Part shown: piece after piece, positions 1-9,800 of the stretch
How the letters are laid out: each line of letters begins with the position of its first letter
Numbering within the stretch: the first letter of the stretch is position 1
NCBI GenBank assembly: GCA_026709625.1
Contig: JAPOSR010000073.1
Span: 1 to 64,000, forward strand
Length of the DNA stretch: 64,000 bases
Source: Chloroflexota bacterium
Lineage (GTDB): Bacteria; Chloroflexota; Anaerolineae; Aggregatilineales; Phototrophicaceae
Direction of reading: 5' to 3'
The notes under the pieces: generated by a model
Databases searched by the model: none
Seen by the model: the letters and a program-made list of their open reading frames with translations, nothing else
What the model was told of the DNA's origin: nothing
Translations under genes and position numbers: made by a program

Positions 1-1
1 A

Positions 2-499
2 ATGATGTTTCCGCATGAGGTATTTATTTTGACCGAGCCGCCCGCGCGCACGGACGACAACGAAGTCGCCGCGCAAAAGCTGAACCTGAAGATCCAGCGC
101 GCGCAAGAACCCTGGCAGCGAATCACCCATCGCGGCATGATGAACATCCTGTCGGCGGCGCAGGCTTCCAGCGGCGGCATCATCTGCGCTGGCTGCGGCC
201 GCGTCCTCGAACGCGAGTTCATGCAGCTCGACCACATCACGCCGAAGTCGGGTCGCGGCGAAAACCACATTATGAATCGCATCCTGCTCTGTGGTCCCTG
301 CAATCGGCGCAAAGGCGATACGTTGACGATGCCCGGCTTGCTGAAAGAAAATCGCAAAAAAGCGGTCGGCTGGATGAAAGACGAAGGCATGGCGAAGCTG
401 GCGCAGGCAGCGGCGCGCGAACAGGCGGAGTGGGTGCGCGACAATTTCGGCGGCGCAGAATGTAAGGCGTTGATTGACGGGCGGCGCAACTTGGTCTAG
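2..499 (+). CDS. HNH endonuclease domain protein (possibly 5'-truncated by the window edge)
   Basis: CAGC...LDHITPKSGRGENHIMNRILLCGPCNRRKG: HNH motif with two CxxC zinc pairs; ORF abuts the window edge. Confidence 0.75.
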   Translation: MMFPHEVFILTEPPARTDDNEVAAQKLNLKIQRAQEPWQRITHRGMMNILSAAQASSGGIICAGCGRVLEREFMQLDHITPKSGRGENHIMNRILLCGPCNRRKGDTLTMPGLLKENRKKAVGWMKDEGMAKLAQAAAREQAEWVRDNFGGAECKALIDGRRNLV

Positions 500-507
500 C
501 GGCATGT

Positions 508-1263
508 CTAACCGTTAAGCGCGCGCAAGACCTGGTCATGCAAGATGCCGTTGCTGGCGATGATGCCGCCGCCGCTGAGGGGCTCTCCGCCATTCCAAGC
601 CGTGATTGCCCCGCCAGCGCCTTTGATGATTGGCACCAGCGCGACGATGTCCCACAAGTTCATGATCGGGTCGACCATGATGTCGGCGTAGCCTGTCGCC
701 ACCAGAAAGTAGCCATGACAATCGCCCCAGCTGCGGTTGAAGCGCGTTTTGCCCAGCAGCTGCTGAAAGGCGATGCCATTTTGATGCTTGCCGACATCGA
801 TGAAATCGGTATAGCAAAGCACCGCCTCGCCCAATTCCTGCGTATCCCGCGCGCGCGCCAGCTCGCCATTCAAGCGCGCCTCTGCGCCATCGCCGACCAG
901 CAGGTGGGATGTGACGGGGTGGTGAATCGCGCCGACTAACGGCTGCCCCGCGCGCAGCAAGCCGATTAATGTGCCAAAGAGGAAGGTGCCGCTAATGAAT
1001 GACTTTGTGCCGTCAATCGGGTCGAGCACCCACTGGTATTCGGCTTCGGCATTGTGCGCGCCAAATTCTTCGCCGATGATGCCGTGGTCGGGATATTGCT
1101 TCATAATCAGCTCGCGCATGCATTCTTCGGCGCGGCGGTCGGCGATGGTGACGGGCGAGCGGTCGGCTTTGCTTTCGACGGCGATATCGCTGCGGAAGTA
1201 GCGCATGATCAGTTCGCCGCTGGCTCGGGCGAGATGCGCGGCGAAGTCGACGAATTCTTGCAT
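508..1263 (-). CDS. hisN: Inositol monophosphatase family / histidinol-phosphatase
   Basis: GEEFG and DPIDGTKSFI motifs, C-terminal WDIVALVPIIKGAGG; adjacent to his genes. Confidence 0.85.
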   Translation of the reverse strand: MQEFVDFAAHLARASGELIMRYFRSDIAVESKADRSPVTIADRRAEECMRELIMKQYPDHGIIGEEFGAHNAEAEYQWVLDPIDGTKSFISGTFLFGTLIGLLRAGQPLVGAIHHPVTSHLLVGDGAEARLNGELARARDTQELGEAVLCYTDFIDVGKHQNGIAFQQLLGKTRFNRSWGDCHGYFLVATGYADIMVDPIMNLWDIVALVPIIKGAGGAITAWNGGEPLSGGGIIASNGILHDQVLRALNG

Positions 1264-1269
1264 GGCGGT

Positions 1270-1869
1270 TTACTCCGTGAGCGTGCCTTTGCTGCTGGGG
1301 ATGCCGATGCGCTCGCTGTCGATGGCGACGGCCAGGGCGAGGGCGCGTCCAAAAGCCTTGAAGAGCGCTTCGGCTTTATGGTGGTCGTTGCGTCCATAGA
1401 GCACAGCCGCGTGCAGGTTCATTTTGGCATGCGCGGCGATCGTCTCCAGCGCATGAATGACCAGGTCTGTCGGCATCTGCCCCATCAGCGGACTTTGGAA
1501 GTCGGCTTGGATGACGGCGTAGGGGCGCCCGCTGAGGTCGATGACAGCGCGCGCCAGCGCCTCGTCCATCGGCACATAGGCGCTGCCCATGCGCTGGATG
1601 CCGCTGCGTCCGCCCAATGCCGCGTCGATCGCCCGCCCCAGACAAATAGCGACATCTTCGATGGTGTGGTGGGCGTCGATGTGCAGGTCGCCTTGCGCCG
1701 CCACTTGCAGGTCGAACTTGCCATGCAGCGCGATATGTCCCAGCATGTGGTCGTAGAAGCCGATGCCGGTGTCGATCTCGGCTGTCCCGCCACCGTCCAG
1801 ATCCAGCCGCAGCGCGACGCTGGTTTCTTTGGTTTGCCGTTGGATTTCGGCGCTTCGCTGGGTCATCAT
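1270..1869 (-). CDS. hisB: Imidazoleglycerol-phosphate dehydratase
   Basis: [23 protein letters not shown]...[14 protein letters not shown] motifs; start at [11 protein letters not shown] rather than the longer ORF. Confidence 0.93.
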   Translation of the reverse strand: MMTQRSAEIQRQTKETSVALRLDLDGGGTAEIDTGIGFYDHMLGHIALHGKFDLQVAAQGDLHIDAHHTIEDVAICLGRAIDAALGGRSGIQRMGSAYVPMDEALARAVIDLSGRPYAVIQADFQSPLMGQMPTDLVIHALETIAAHAKMNLHAAVLYGRNDHHKAEALFKAFGRALALAVAIDSERIGIPSSKGTLTE

Positions 1870-1906
1870 TTCGCATCCTTGTTTGCGCGCCGAGTATAGC
1901 ATAGAT

Positions 1907-1950
1907 TGCGTGCCGCTTTGCCCCCACCCCCAAAATGGGAGAGGGGGCTT
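1907..1950. repeat. Degenerate fragment of the dispersed repeat family (left-half-like)
   Basis: gcgtgccgctttgcccccacccccaaaatgggagaggggg resembles gcgttgctttgccccctccccaaaaatgagggagggg in full copies. Confidence 0.5.
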
Positions 1951-2028
1951 TCCTCTCGCTGAGAAGTCGCTTGAGTCCACGGCCTGACAAGCAAGAAGCT
2001 GCCATATCCGCCGGAAACCGCATTTGAA

Positions 2029-3174
2029 CTAGCTCCTCTTCCCCCTTGGTGGGGACAAGGGGCCGGGGGATGGAGGGGCTGATTGGTCAGCGATTCGGAT
2101 GAGCGCCGTCAGCAGTCGGTCTATCTGCGGCGCTGTGCCGGCGCTGATGCGGATGTGGTCGCGCAGACGCGGCTTGTCATAATAACGCACGATGATGCCG
2201 GCCTGCGCCAGGCGGTCGCGCAGCTGCGAGGCGGGCAAGCCAACTACCCGACAAAGCACAAAGTTGGCTTGCGAGGGATAGGGATGCAGGAATGGCAATT
2301 GCGCCAGCGCGGATTCCAGCCGTTGGCGCTGCCGCTTCAGCTCGGCGATGCGGTCATGCAGCAAGTCGCTATCTTCCAACGAGGCTTGTCCAGCCACATC
2401 AGCCGCGACATTGACATTGTAAGGCTGCTTGATCTTCCACAGGTGCGGCATCAGCGCTGGCGGGAAGATGCCATAACCCAGCCGCAAGCCCGCCAAGCCC
2501 GCCCACTTGCTCAGGGTGCGCAGGACGATCAGGTTTTTGCGCGCTCCGACCTGGCTGGCGAGGCTGTCGGCTTCTGCGAATTCAATATACGCCTCGTCAA
2601 GCGCCAGCATAGTCGGCAGCGCCAGCAGCCGTTCGAATTGCGCGGACGGAATAATATTGCCGCTGGGGTTGTTGGGCGAACACAAAAAGACCAGTTTGGG
2701 GCTGTGTCGCTGCACAGCCTGTTCGATTGCTTCTACATCCAGCGAGAAGTCAGCTCGCCGCGGGACATCAATGACGCGGGCGTGGTAGAGCGGCGCGTCG
2801 AAGCTGTACATGGCGAAGGTGGGTGGCGTATTGATGATGCAGTCGCCTGGCTCGATAAATAGCTGCAAGATGAGTTCGATCAGCTCATCCGCGCCGGCGC
2901 CACACAGGATTTGCTCGGCAGGCGCGCCGCAATAATCGGCCAGCAGCGCGCGCAGCCGTCCAGATTCGGGATCAGGATAGATGTGCGCGCCCGCCAGTTG
3001 CGCCAGCGCTTCGTGCACGCGCGGCGAGGGTCCAAAAGGATTTTCATTGGCATCCAGCTTGATGAGCCTATCGGCGCTCAGTCCCAGACGCTGGGCGAAG
3101 ACCTCCAGCGAAGTGGTCGGGGTATAGGCGCTCATGGCGGCGATATCGCGGCGGATGCGCAGGTGGCTGCTCAT
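2029..3174 (-). CDS. hisC: Histidinol-phosphate aminotransferase
   Basis: KLDANENPFGPSP, TFAMY, SPNNPSGNIIP, LRTLSKWAGLAGLRLGYG; start overlaps the hisD stop. Confidence 0.94.
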   Translation of the reverse strand: MSSHLRIRRDIAAMSAYTPTTSLEVFAQRLGLSADRLIKLDANENPFGPSPRVHEALAQLAGAHIYPDPESGRLRALLADYCGAPAEQILCGAGADELIELILQLFIEPGDCIINTPPTFAMYSFDAPLYHARVIDVPRRADFSLDVEAIEQAVQRHSPKLVFLCSPNNPSGNIIPSAQFERLLALPTMLALDEAYIEFAEADSLASQVGARKNLIVLRTLSKWAGLAGLRLGYGIFPPALMPHLWKIKQPYNVNVAADVAGQASLEDSDLLHDRIAELKRQRQRLESALAQLPFLHPYPSQANFVLCRVVGLPASQLRDRLAQAGIIVRYYDKPRLRDHIRISAGTAPQIDRLLTALIRIADQSAPPSPGPLSPPRGKRS

Positions 3175-4520
3175 GGCGAGTCTCCTTTGGCGCGCAAGCG
3201 GGCGGCGGCGGCGTGAGCATCCAGCGATTCGGCCTGGGCGAGCGCTTGCGCTGTTCCGCTGAGTTCGCGGGCGGCGCTTTTGTCCAGCGCGATCAAACTG
3301 GTGATTTTGACGAAGCTCAGCGCATTCAACGGCGAGGCAAAGCGCGCTGTGCCCCCGGTCGGCATGACATGGCTGGGGCCAGCGACATAATCGCCCAGCA
3401 CTTCGCAAGAATGTTCGCCCAGGAAGACGCCGCCGGCATTGCGCACATGCCCCAGCCAAGACCAGGCATCGTCCACCAGCAGGCAGAGATGCTCGGCCGC
3501 ATAGTCATTGGCCAGTTGGAATGCTTGCTGCAGGTCGGCAGTGATGACGCAGCCGCTGGCATTGCCCAGCGCGCCGAGGATGATTTCGCGGCGGCTCAGC
3601 GATTCTAGCTGCCGGGCGATTTCTGCGCCGACCGCGCGCGCTAGTTTCTCGCTGGGCGTCAACAGGATCGCCGAAGCCAGCAGGTCGTGCTCGGCCTGCG
3701 CCAGCAAGTCAGCCGCCGCCAGCTGCGGGTCGGCATGTTCATCGGCGATGACGACTGTTTCGGTCGGGCCCAGCAAGCCATCGATGCCGACATCGCCATA
3801 GACTTGCTGCTTTGCCAAGGTGACGAAGAGGTTGCCCGCGCCGACGATGGTGGCTGCCCGCGGGATGGTCTGTGTGCCATAGGCCATTGCCGCGATAGCT
3901 TGCGCGCCGCCGACTCGATACACGCGCTCGACTCCCGCCACTGCCGCAGCAGCCAGGATGACTGGATGAATGTCGCCGCCGCTGCCCGGTGGCGTGCAGA
4001 CCGCGATGTCGGGCACTCCGGCGACCTGCGCCGGGATGACGCTCATCAGCAGGGACGAGGGCAGGGGCGCGCTGCCGCCGGGCACATAGACGCCGACCGA
4101 GTCGACCGGGCGGATTAACTGCCCAAGCGCGCCATGCTCGCCGCTGTCGATCCAGCTTTGCAGGGGCTGCCGTTGATGAAAGTCGCGGATGCGCCGGGCG
4201 GCTGTTTGCATGGAGGCGCGCAAATCAGATGAAATGGCGTCCAAAGCTGATCGCAGCTGTTTGGGCGCGGCTTGCAGCTGTGGATTGTCGCTGTTGTCGA
4301 GCCTGCGATTCCACTGCCGCAAGGCTTTGTCGCCGTCTTGTCGGACGCTGGCGATGATGCGGCGCACCGCTTCGTCAGGCGCGACCGGCTCGTCAAATAG
4401 CGCTGCCGTGCGCGCCAGCACAGATTCTGGCAGTTCAATGTCGCGCAGGGAGCGGCGTTTGAGCAGGCTTTCGCGCGCCAGGTCAATATCACGGATGATG
4501 CGCCAGGCGGGGTGGCTCAT
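3171..4520 (-). CDS. hisD: Histidinol dehydrogenase
   Basis: PVDSVGVYVPGGSAPLPSSLLM, GPTETVVIADEHADP, AEHDLLASAILLT, EHLCLLV, GPSHVMPTGGTARF. Confidence 0.96.
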   Translation of the reverse strand: MSHPAWRIIRDIDLARESLLKRRSLRDIELPESVLARTAALFDEPVAPDEAVRRIIASVRQDGDKALRQWNRRLDNSDNPQLQAAPKQLRSALDAISSDLRASMQTAARRIRDFHQRQPLQSWIDSGEHGALGQLIRPVDSVGVYVPGGSAPLPSSLLMSVIPAQVAGVPDIAVCTPPGSGGDIHPVILAAAAVAGVERVYRVGGAQAIAAMAYGTQTIPRAATIVGAGNLFVTLAKQQVYGDVGIDGLLGPTETVVIADEHADPQLAAADLLAQAEHDLLASAILLTPSEKLARAVGAEIARQLESLSRREIILGALGNASGCVITADLQQAFQLANDYAAEHLCLLVDDAWSWLGHVRNAGGVFLGEHSCEVLGDYVAGPSHVMPTGGTARFASPLNALSFVKITSLIALDKSAARELSGTAQALAQAESLDAHAAAARLRAKGDSP

Positions 4521-4681
4521 TGCACTGCCTCATGGCTTGCGAGTCAAGGCGCTATTGTAGCCACAAACATCGGCAGTAAAAGGCTCGGCCAGTTTCCTAG
4601 AGCCACTGCGCGCTGAACGATGATGGCGAATCATTGATAGAATGTTCAATATATCCCGAACAAACAAAATAGCGCGATTTG

Positions 4682-4690
4682 TGGTATAAT
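4682..4690 (+). promoter_or_regulatory. Extended -10 promoter element (TGGTATAAT) upstream of the ABC SBP gene
   Basis: tgtggTATAATcg about 130 bp upstream of the 4818 start; weak -35. Confidence 0.4.
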
Positions 4691-4817
4691 CGCTCATAAT
4701 TGCGCTATAGTTCCTTTATAGCTTGCGAATGGCATAGACAAGGGGGGATTTATGCGAAGGTCGGCACGGCAACTCTATTCACTTTCCACAATCAACACCA
4801 AGTGAAAGGACAGTCTA

Positions 4818-6104
4818 ATGCGCAAGCCCTTGCTCGTACTTCTCGTATTGGCTTTGATGATCCCGGCTGGCGTGGCGCTGGCTGATGGTCATGAATTTGA
4901 CTGCGGCACCGACGAAGAAGTCACCATCAAGTTTTTTGGCGACCCGGTCGGCAATTATCCCGAGGCGGAAGACCGCATCATCACCCGCTTCAACGAAGCC
5001 TGCCCCAATATCACGGTTGAGCGCAACGAGGGCGGCGCCAATGTAACGGACCTGATCGCCTTCTACCTGACTGCGTTTGAGGCGGAAAGCAGCGACCTTG
5101 ATGTCATCCGCGTCGATGTAATCTGGCCCGGGCAACTGGCTGAGCATCTGATCGACTTGAATGGCATCGCGCCGCAAGCGCATATCGATGCGCAAATGCC
5201 CGCGCTGATCGACAACAACACCATCGACGGCCGCCTGGTCGCGCTGCCGCTGCGCATCGGCTTTGGCATGCTCTACTACCGCACTGACCTGGTCGAAAAG
5301 TACGGTTACGATGGTCCGCCAGCCACCTGGGACGAGCTGGAAGCAATGTCCGCGGTGATCCAAGAAGGCGAACGCGCCGAAGGCAATGATGAATTCTGGG
5401 GCTTTGTCTGGCAGGGCAACGCCTACGAAGGCTTGACCTGCGATGCGCTGGAATGGCATGTATCCGCCACTGGCGAGAACTTCTTGCAGAGCGATGGCAC
5501 CATCAGCGCGCTCAGCGATGCCGCCGTGGAAATCTATGAGCAGGCGGCTGGCTGGGTCGGCACGATCAGCCCGCCGGGCGTTGTCAGCTATCAGGAAGAA
5601 GATTCGCGCGCTGTCTGGCATGCGGGCAACGCGGCTTTCATGCGCAACTGGCCCTACGCCTATTCACGCAGCCAGGCGAGCGAAGACATCCCCGCCTTTG
5701 ATGTGGCGCCGCTGCCGGCTGGCGACAGCGGCATGGGCGCATCGACTCTGGGCGGCTGGCACATCGGCGTTTCCAAGTACAGCGAACACCCAGAAGCGGC
5801 GGCGGCTTTTGCCATCTTCCTGACCAGCGTCGAGAGCCAGAAAGACTTCGCCGTCTTCACCTCCAACCCGCCGGGCGCGGTCGAGCTGTACAGTGATCCG
5901 GAAATCATCGAAGCCATGCCGTTCATCCGCCCGGACCTGGCTGACGTGACAACCGCGCGGCCATCGAATTTCTCGAAGGATCGCTACAACGCGGTATCGA
6001 CACTCTACTTCAACGCCATTCACTCGATTTTGACCGGTGAAGAAGATGCGGCTGTCGCGCTCGAGCTGCTCGAGCTGGATATCGCGGATCTCTTCGATAT
6101 GTAA
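4818..6104 (+). CDS. ABC transporter extracellular solute-binding protein (sugar type)
   Basis: Signal peptide MRKPLLVLLVLALMIPAGVALA; family-1 SBP pattern; followed by two permeases. Confidence 0.85.
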   Translation: MRKPLLVLLVLALMIPAGVALADGHEFDCGTDEEVTIKFFGDPVGNYPEAEDRIITRFNEACPNITVERNEGGANVTDLIAFYLTAFEAESSDLDVIRVDVIWPGQLAEHLIDLNGIAPQAHIDAQMPALIDNNTIDGRLVALPLRIGFGMLYYRTDLVEKYGYDGPPATWDELEAMSAVIQEGERAEGNDEFWGFVWQGNAYEGLTCDALEWHVSATGENFLQSDGTISALSDAAVEIYEQAAGWVGTISPPGVVSYQEEDSRAVWHAGNAAFMRNWPYAYSRSQASEDIPAFDVAPLPAGDSGMGASTLGGWHIGVSKYSEHPEAAAAFAIFLTSVESQKDFAVFTSNPPGAVELYSDPEIIEAMPFIRPDLADVTTARPSNFSKDRYNAVSTLYFNAIHSILTGEEDAAVALELLELDIADLFDM

Positions 6105-6236
6105 GCATTTTGGCATTCGCGAAGGCGGCAGGCTGTTTTGGCCGCCTTCTCAATACAGCCCCTGCCTCGGGCATCTCGCATGCGGGCAGGGGTTTGCCTG
6201 GCATAGGCGTAGCTGCTGCAAGACGGGCGTTTCTTA

Positions 6237-7796
6237 ATGATGAGCGAAAAACGAAAACCTGGCGACCGCCACCTGCTGGTCAACGCGCTGAGCGTCGTGA
6301 TGATCTTGATTGGCGCGCTGGCGATCGTCTTATTCTGTTTGACCGTGCTCAACGACCCTGGCATTCAGCTAGCTTTGAACTGGACGCCCGGCGATGGCGA
6401 TGCGCCGGCTCCATCGCTGCTGCTGATCTTCCTGGAACGTTTTGGCATTATCGTGTCGGCGCTGTTCATCGGCGCGGGCGGCTTTTTCATGGCGATTGGC
6501 TGGCGGCTGCGCCATGGGCATATCCGCACGGCGTATTGGGCGCGCATATTGCTGATGTGGTTGGCGGTAGGCATCGGCGCGACCATCGCGCTCACGGCAT
6601 TCAACATCTTCAACAACGCGGCTATGGACAGACAAGTCGTCGATTGGGGCGCGCTTGTCGAGGCGACCGCGCCGGCGCTGCTGAGCATGTTGGGCGCGGC
6701 TGCTTTGTGGTATTGGCTCAATCGCAATATCAACTCGCTCTTCGGCGGCGAAGATTCACTGATCGGACGCGAGACGCGCCTGGCTTGGAACCTGCTCATC
6801 CCCACATTGGCGATATTTGTGCTGGTGGCGGCGCGCCCGCTGGAGCAGACCTTCATCCGCAGCCTGACCGACAAGCGCTTCGCTGGCAGCGCTGTGCCAC
6901 AATTCGTTGGCTTGGAGAATTATGCCAATCTGCTGACTATCCGCCTCGACACTGTGGACTGCCGCAAGAGCGATCCTGATGATCCCTGCAGCACGCGCGC
7001 CAATGGCAGCATACGCTGGGAATCGATCGACCGCGAGCTGCTGCGCGAAGGCTATCGCACAGTGGCGAATATCTCGGTGGGCAACGAACAGTCGCTTGCC
7101 ATCAGTGGCTTGGATGATGATTTTATCGAGGCGATTGGCACGACCGTGCTTTTCACTGTTGTTTCTGTGGCGCTGGAATTGGTCATCGGCTTGTTTATGG
7201 CGATGGTGGTCAATTCCAAGTTCCGTGGGCGCGGGGCGATGCGCGCGATTATGCTGGTGCCCTGGGCGATCCCGACTGTGATTTCAGCCCGCCTCTGGGA
7301 GCTGATGCTCAAAGACACCAGCGCTGGCATCTTCAACAAGATCTTGCTGGATCTAGGCGCTATCGAAGCTCCGCTGGCTTGGCTGGCTGATCCTGCATTG
7401 CAGATTCCCACCGCCATTATCGTGGATGTCTGGAAGACCGCTCCCTTCATGGCGCTGCTCTTGCTCGCGGGCTTGCAGGTCATCCCCAGCGACTTGCACG
7501 AAGCGGCATCGGTGGATGGCGCCAGCCCGGTGCGGCGTTTCTTCTCTATAACGTTGCCTTTGCTGCGCCCCGCCATCGCCATCGCGCTCATCTTCCGCAC
7601 GCTGGATGCCCTGCGCGTCTTTGACTTGTTCAATGTGCTCTTTGGACGACAGCAGCTATCGATGGCCACCTACAATTTCGAAACATTGGTCAGCAATCAG
7701 TTGGATGGCTATGCCTCCGCCATCAGCGTGATCATTTTCATCTTTATCTCCATCTTCGCCTTCATTTACGTCCGCCTTTTGAATGTGGAGTCATGA
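6237..7796 (+). CDS. ABC sugar permease, MalF-like, with long extra N-terminal membrane region
   Basis: EAA loop HEAASVDGASPVRRFFSITLPLLRPAI; about 180 aa hydrophobic N-terminal extension. Confidence 0.88.
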   Translation: MMSEKRKPGDRHLLVNALSVVMILIGALAIVLFCLTVLNDPGIQLALNWTPGDGDAPAPSLLLIFLERFGIIVSALFIGAGGFFMAIGWRLRHGHIRTAYWARILLMWLAVGIGATIALTAFNIFNNAAMDRQVVDWGALVEATAPALLSMLGAAALWYWLNRNINSLFGGEDSLIGRETRLAWNLLIPTLAIFVLVAARPLEQTFIRSLTDKRFAGSAVPQFVGLENYANLLTIRLDTVDCRKSDPDDPCSTRANGSIRWESIDRELLREGYRTVANISVGNEQSLAISGLDDDFIEAIGTTVLFTVVSVALELVIGLFMAMVVNSKFRGRGAMRAIMLVPWAIPTVISARLWELMLKDTSAGIFNKILLDLGAIEAPLAWLADPALQIPTAIIVDVWKTAPFMALLLLAGLQVIPSDLHEAASVDGASPVRRFFSITLPLLRPAIAIALIFRTLDALRVFDLFNVLFGRQQLSMATYNFETLVSNQLDGYASAISVIIFIFISIFAFIYVRLLNVES

Positions 7797-7797
7797 T

Positions 7798-8685
7798 ATG
7801 GCTCAGCCCCTGCCGCGCACAACTCTCGTCTTTGGCCTGACTCCCAAAGCAATAAGGGCTCGTTTGCAGCAAGCCTTTCTCTATGTTCTGGTGATTGTGG
7901 TCGCGGTTTACGCGCTCTTTCCCTTTTACTGGGCATTCGCGACCTCGTTCAAAACCGAAAGCGAGATGTTCCAGTCCGCCCGCTACCTGCCGCGCAACCC
8001 TACGCTGCAGAATTACGAATATGTGTTCGGCGATGGCTCCTTCTTGCTGTCGCTGCGCAATTCGGCGCTGGTCTCATCGGCGGCGTCTCTATTCGCGCTG
8101 GTCGCCGGGTCATTCGCGGCGTATGCGCTGGGCCGGCTGCGCTTTCGCGGGCGGGTGGCGCTGCTCTATGTCGTCTTGTCGATGACCATGTTCCCGGCGA
8201 TTTCGATTCTGTCGGGCTTGTACACCATCGTGCGCGAGCTGGGCTTCTTTGGCACCAGCCTGTCCCTGCTCGTTACTTATCCCGTCTTCACCTTGCCCTT
8301 CACCGTCTGGGTGCTGACCAGCTTCTTCAAAGGCTTGCCCGCCGAAATCGAGCAGGCTGCGACTGTCGACGGCTGCACGCCCTTCCAGACATTCCGCCTC
8401 ATCTTGCTGCCTTTGACGGCGCCGGCTCTGGTCACCACCGGCTTGCTGGCTTTCGTGCAATCCTGGAATGAATATCTATTCGCCCTGAACTTCACCGCCA
8501 CCAACCCCTCGGCGCAAACGGTGCCGGTGGCGATCGCGCTGTTCACTGGCGAGTCTGACATGCAAGAGCCGATCGCGCAGATTATGGCGGCGGCGATGGT
8601 GGTGACAATCCCGTTGGTGGCGCTGGTGCTGATCTTCCAAAACCGCATTGTCGAAGGGCTGACAGCTGGCGCGGTGAAGGGATAA
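7798..8685 (+). CDS. ABC sugar permease, MalG-like
   Basis: FPFYWAFATSFKTESEMF; EAA loop IEQAATVDGCTPFQTFRLILLPLTAPAL. Confidence 0.9.
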   Translation: MAQPLPRTTLVFGLTPKAIRARLQQAFLYVLVIVVAVYALFPFYWAFATSFKTESEMFQSARYLPRNPTLQNYEYVFGDGSFLLSLRNSALVSSAASLFALVAGSFAAYALGRLRFRGRVALLYVVLSMTMFPAISILSGLYTIVRELGFFGTSLSLLVTYPVFTLPFTVWVLTSFFKGLPAEIEQAATVDGCTPFQTFRLILLPLTAPALVTTGLLAFVQSWNEYLFALNFTATNPSAQTVPVAIALFTGESDMQEPIAQIMAAAMVVTIPLVALVLIFQNRIVEGLTAGAVKG

Positions 8686-8703
8686 CGCGGCGCTCCCTTT
8701 GCC

Positions 8704-9576
8704 ATGATCATGGCGACTCATCCTCTCTTGCCCGCCATCATAGACTGGGGACGCGGGGACAATGCCATTCGCGCCGTGGTGATTACTGGCTCGCTGGCGC
8801 GGGGCGATGGCTCTGTCGATGCTTTTTCTGATCTGGACGCGCAGATTATCACCACCAACGCTGCGCCTTATTGTGATGACGACAGCTGGCTGGACGCGCT
8901 GGGCGAGGTATGGATCCGCTTCCCGCTGGACAGGTCTGCGCCCTATCGCCTGGTATGGTTCGCTGGTGGCAGCAAGGTCGACTTTCAGTTCATTCACATT
9001 GACCGCATTCGCGCCATGATTGCCAGCGACAGGCTGAGCGACGAATACCTGCGTGGCTATCATGTCGCGCTGGACAAAGACGGCTTATACCAGCAACTGT
9101 CGCTGTCGCCGCGCGCCTTCCCACAGCCGCCCGCGCCTAGCCCCGAGCAGGTGGCTGCCTGTCTCAACGAATTTTGGTTTGAAGCGATTCATGTCGCGCA
9201 GTTCATCCGCCGCCGCGAGTTTTGGGTGGTCAAATTCCGTGACTGGACGATGAAAACCATGCTGTTGCGAGCGCTGGAATGGCATGCCCACGCTACCGCC
9301 AATGCGCCGACCAATACCTGGCTGCTGGGCAAGCGTATTCACGAATGGGCGCGTTGGGACGATTATGCCGCTATCTCGCGAATCTGGGCGGGTTGGGATG
9401 CGCGGCAGCTGTGGCGAGCGCTGCGCATCCAGGTGGATCTATTCGCGCGATTGTCGGACGAATTGTGCGCCGCGCTCGACTATGCGCAGCCGATTGCAGC
9501 GCGGGAAGCCATTCGCGCTTACATCCATGCGCTGTATGCGGATGATTCAGAAGCGGCGCATGGCTGTCCCGAATAG
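8704..9576 (+). CDS. Aminoglycoside 6-adenylyltransferase-like nucleotidyltransferase (AadE/AadK-like)
   Basis: AVVITGSLARGDGSVDAFSDLDAQI (GS..RG...SDLD) and helical C-terminal half. Confidence 0.75.
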   Translation: MIMATHPLLPAIIDWGRGDNAIRAVVITGSLARGDGSVDAFSDLDAQIITTNAAPYCDDDSWLDALGEVWIRFPLDRSAPYRLVWFAGGSKVDFQFIHIDRIRAMIASDRLSDEYLRGYHVALDKDGLYQQLSLSPRAFPQPPAPSPEQVAACLNEFWFEAIHVAQFIRRREFWVVKFRDWTMKTMLLRALEWHAHATANAPTNTWLLGKRIHEWARWDDYAAISRIWAGWDARQLWRALRIQVDLFARLSDELCAALDYAQPIAAREAIRAYIHALYADDSEAAHGCPE

Positions 9577-9800
9577 CCTTAATGCCGGGGCGAGTCGCCA
9601 GGTTGCTTGTCTCGCTGCGGGTGGGTTTGCAACCGGCGGCTTGGCAAATCGCTCCTCTCGCCGTCTCGCGCCACGTTCAGCGCCTCTGATGGGGCAGGGT
9701 ATAGCTAGGCAGTCGCTCTTTCCCGAAGCGCGCTCTGCTTGCAAGCAGCCACGCGCCGCGATAGGCTTAAGCGCAGAGACCCGCCTTGGTGTCGCAGCGA

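Noticed and set aside
508-1899. Long plus-strand ORFs opposite hisN/hisB (e.g. 1054..1899) and many similar antisense ORFs elsewhere
   Set aside because: Antisense open frames typical of GC-rich coding DNA; no recognisable domains, and the opposite strand encodes clear enzymes.
4700-4885. Short ORF upstream of the first solute-binding protein as a leader peptide
   Set aside because: No ribosome-binding site or attenuation-type hairpin evident, and it overlaps the real gene start out of frame.
9577-9800. Possible small gene between the adenylyltransferase and the response regulator
   Set aside because: Overlapping ORFs are Ala/Arg-rich with no ribosome-binding site or domain; treated as leader/intergenic DNA.
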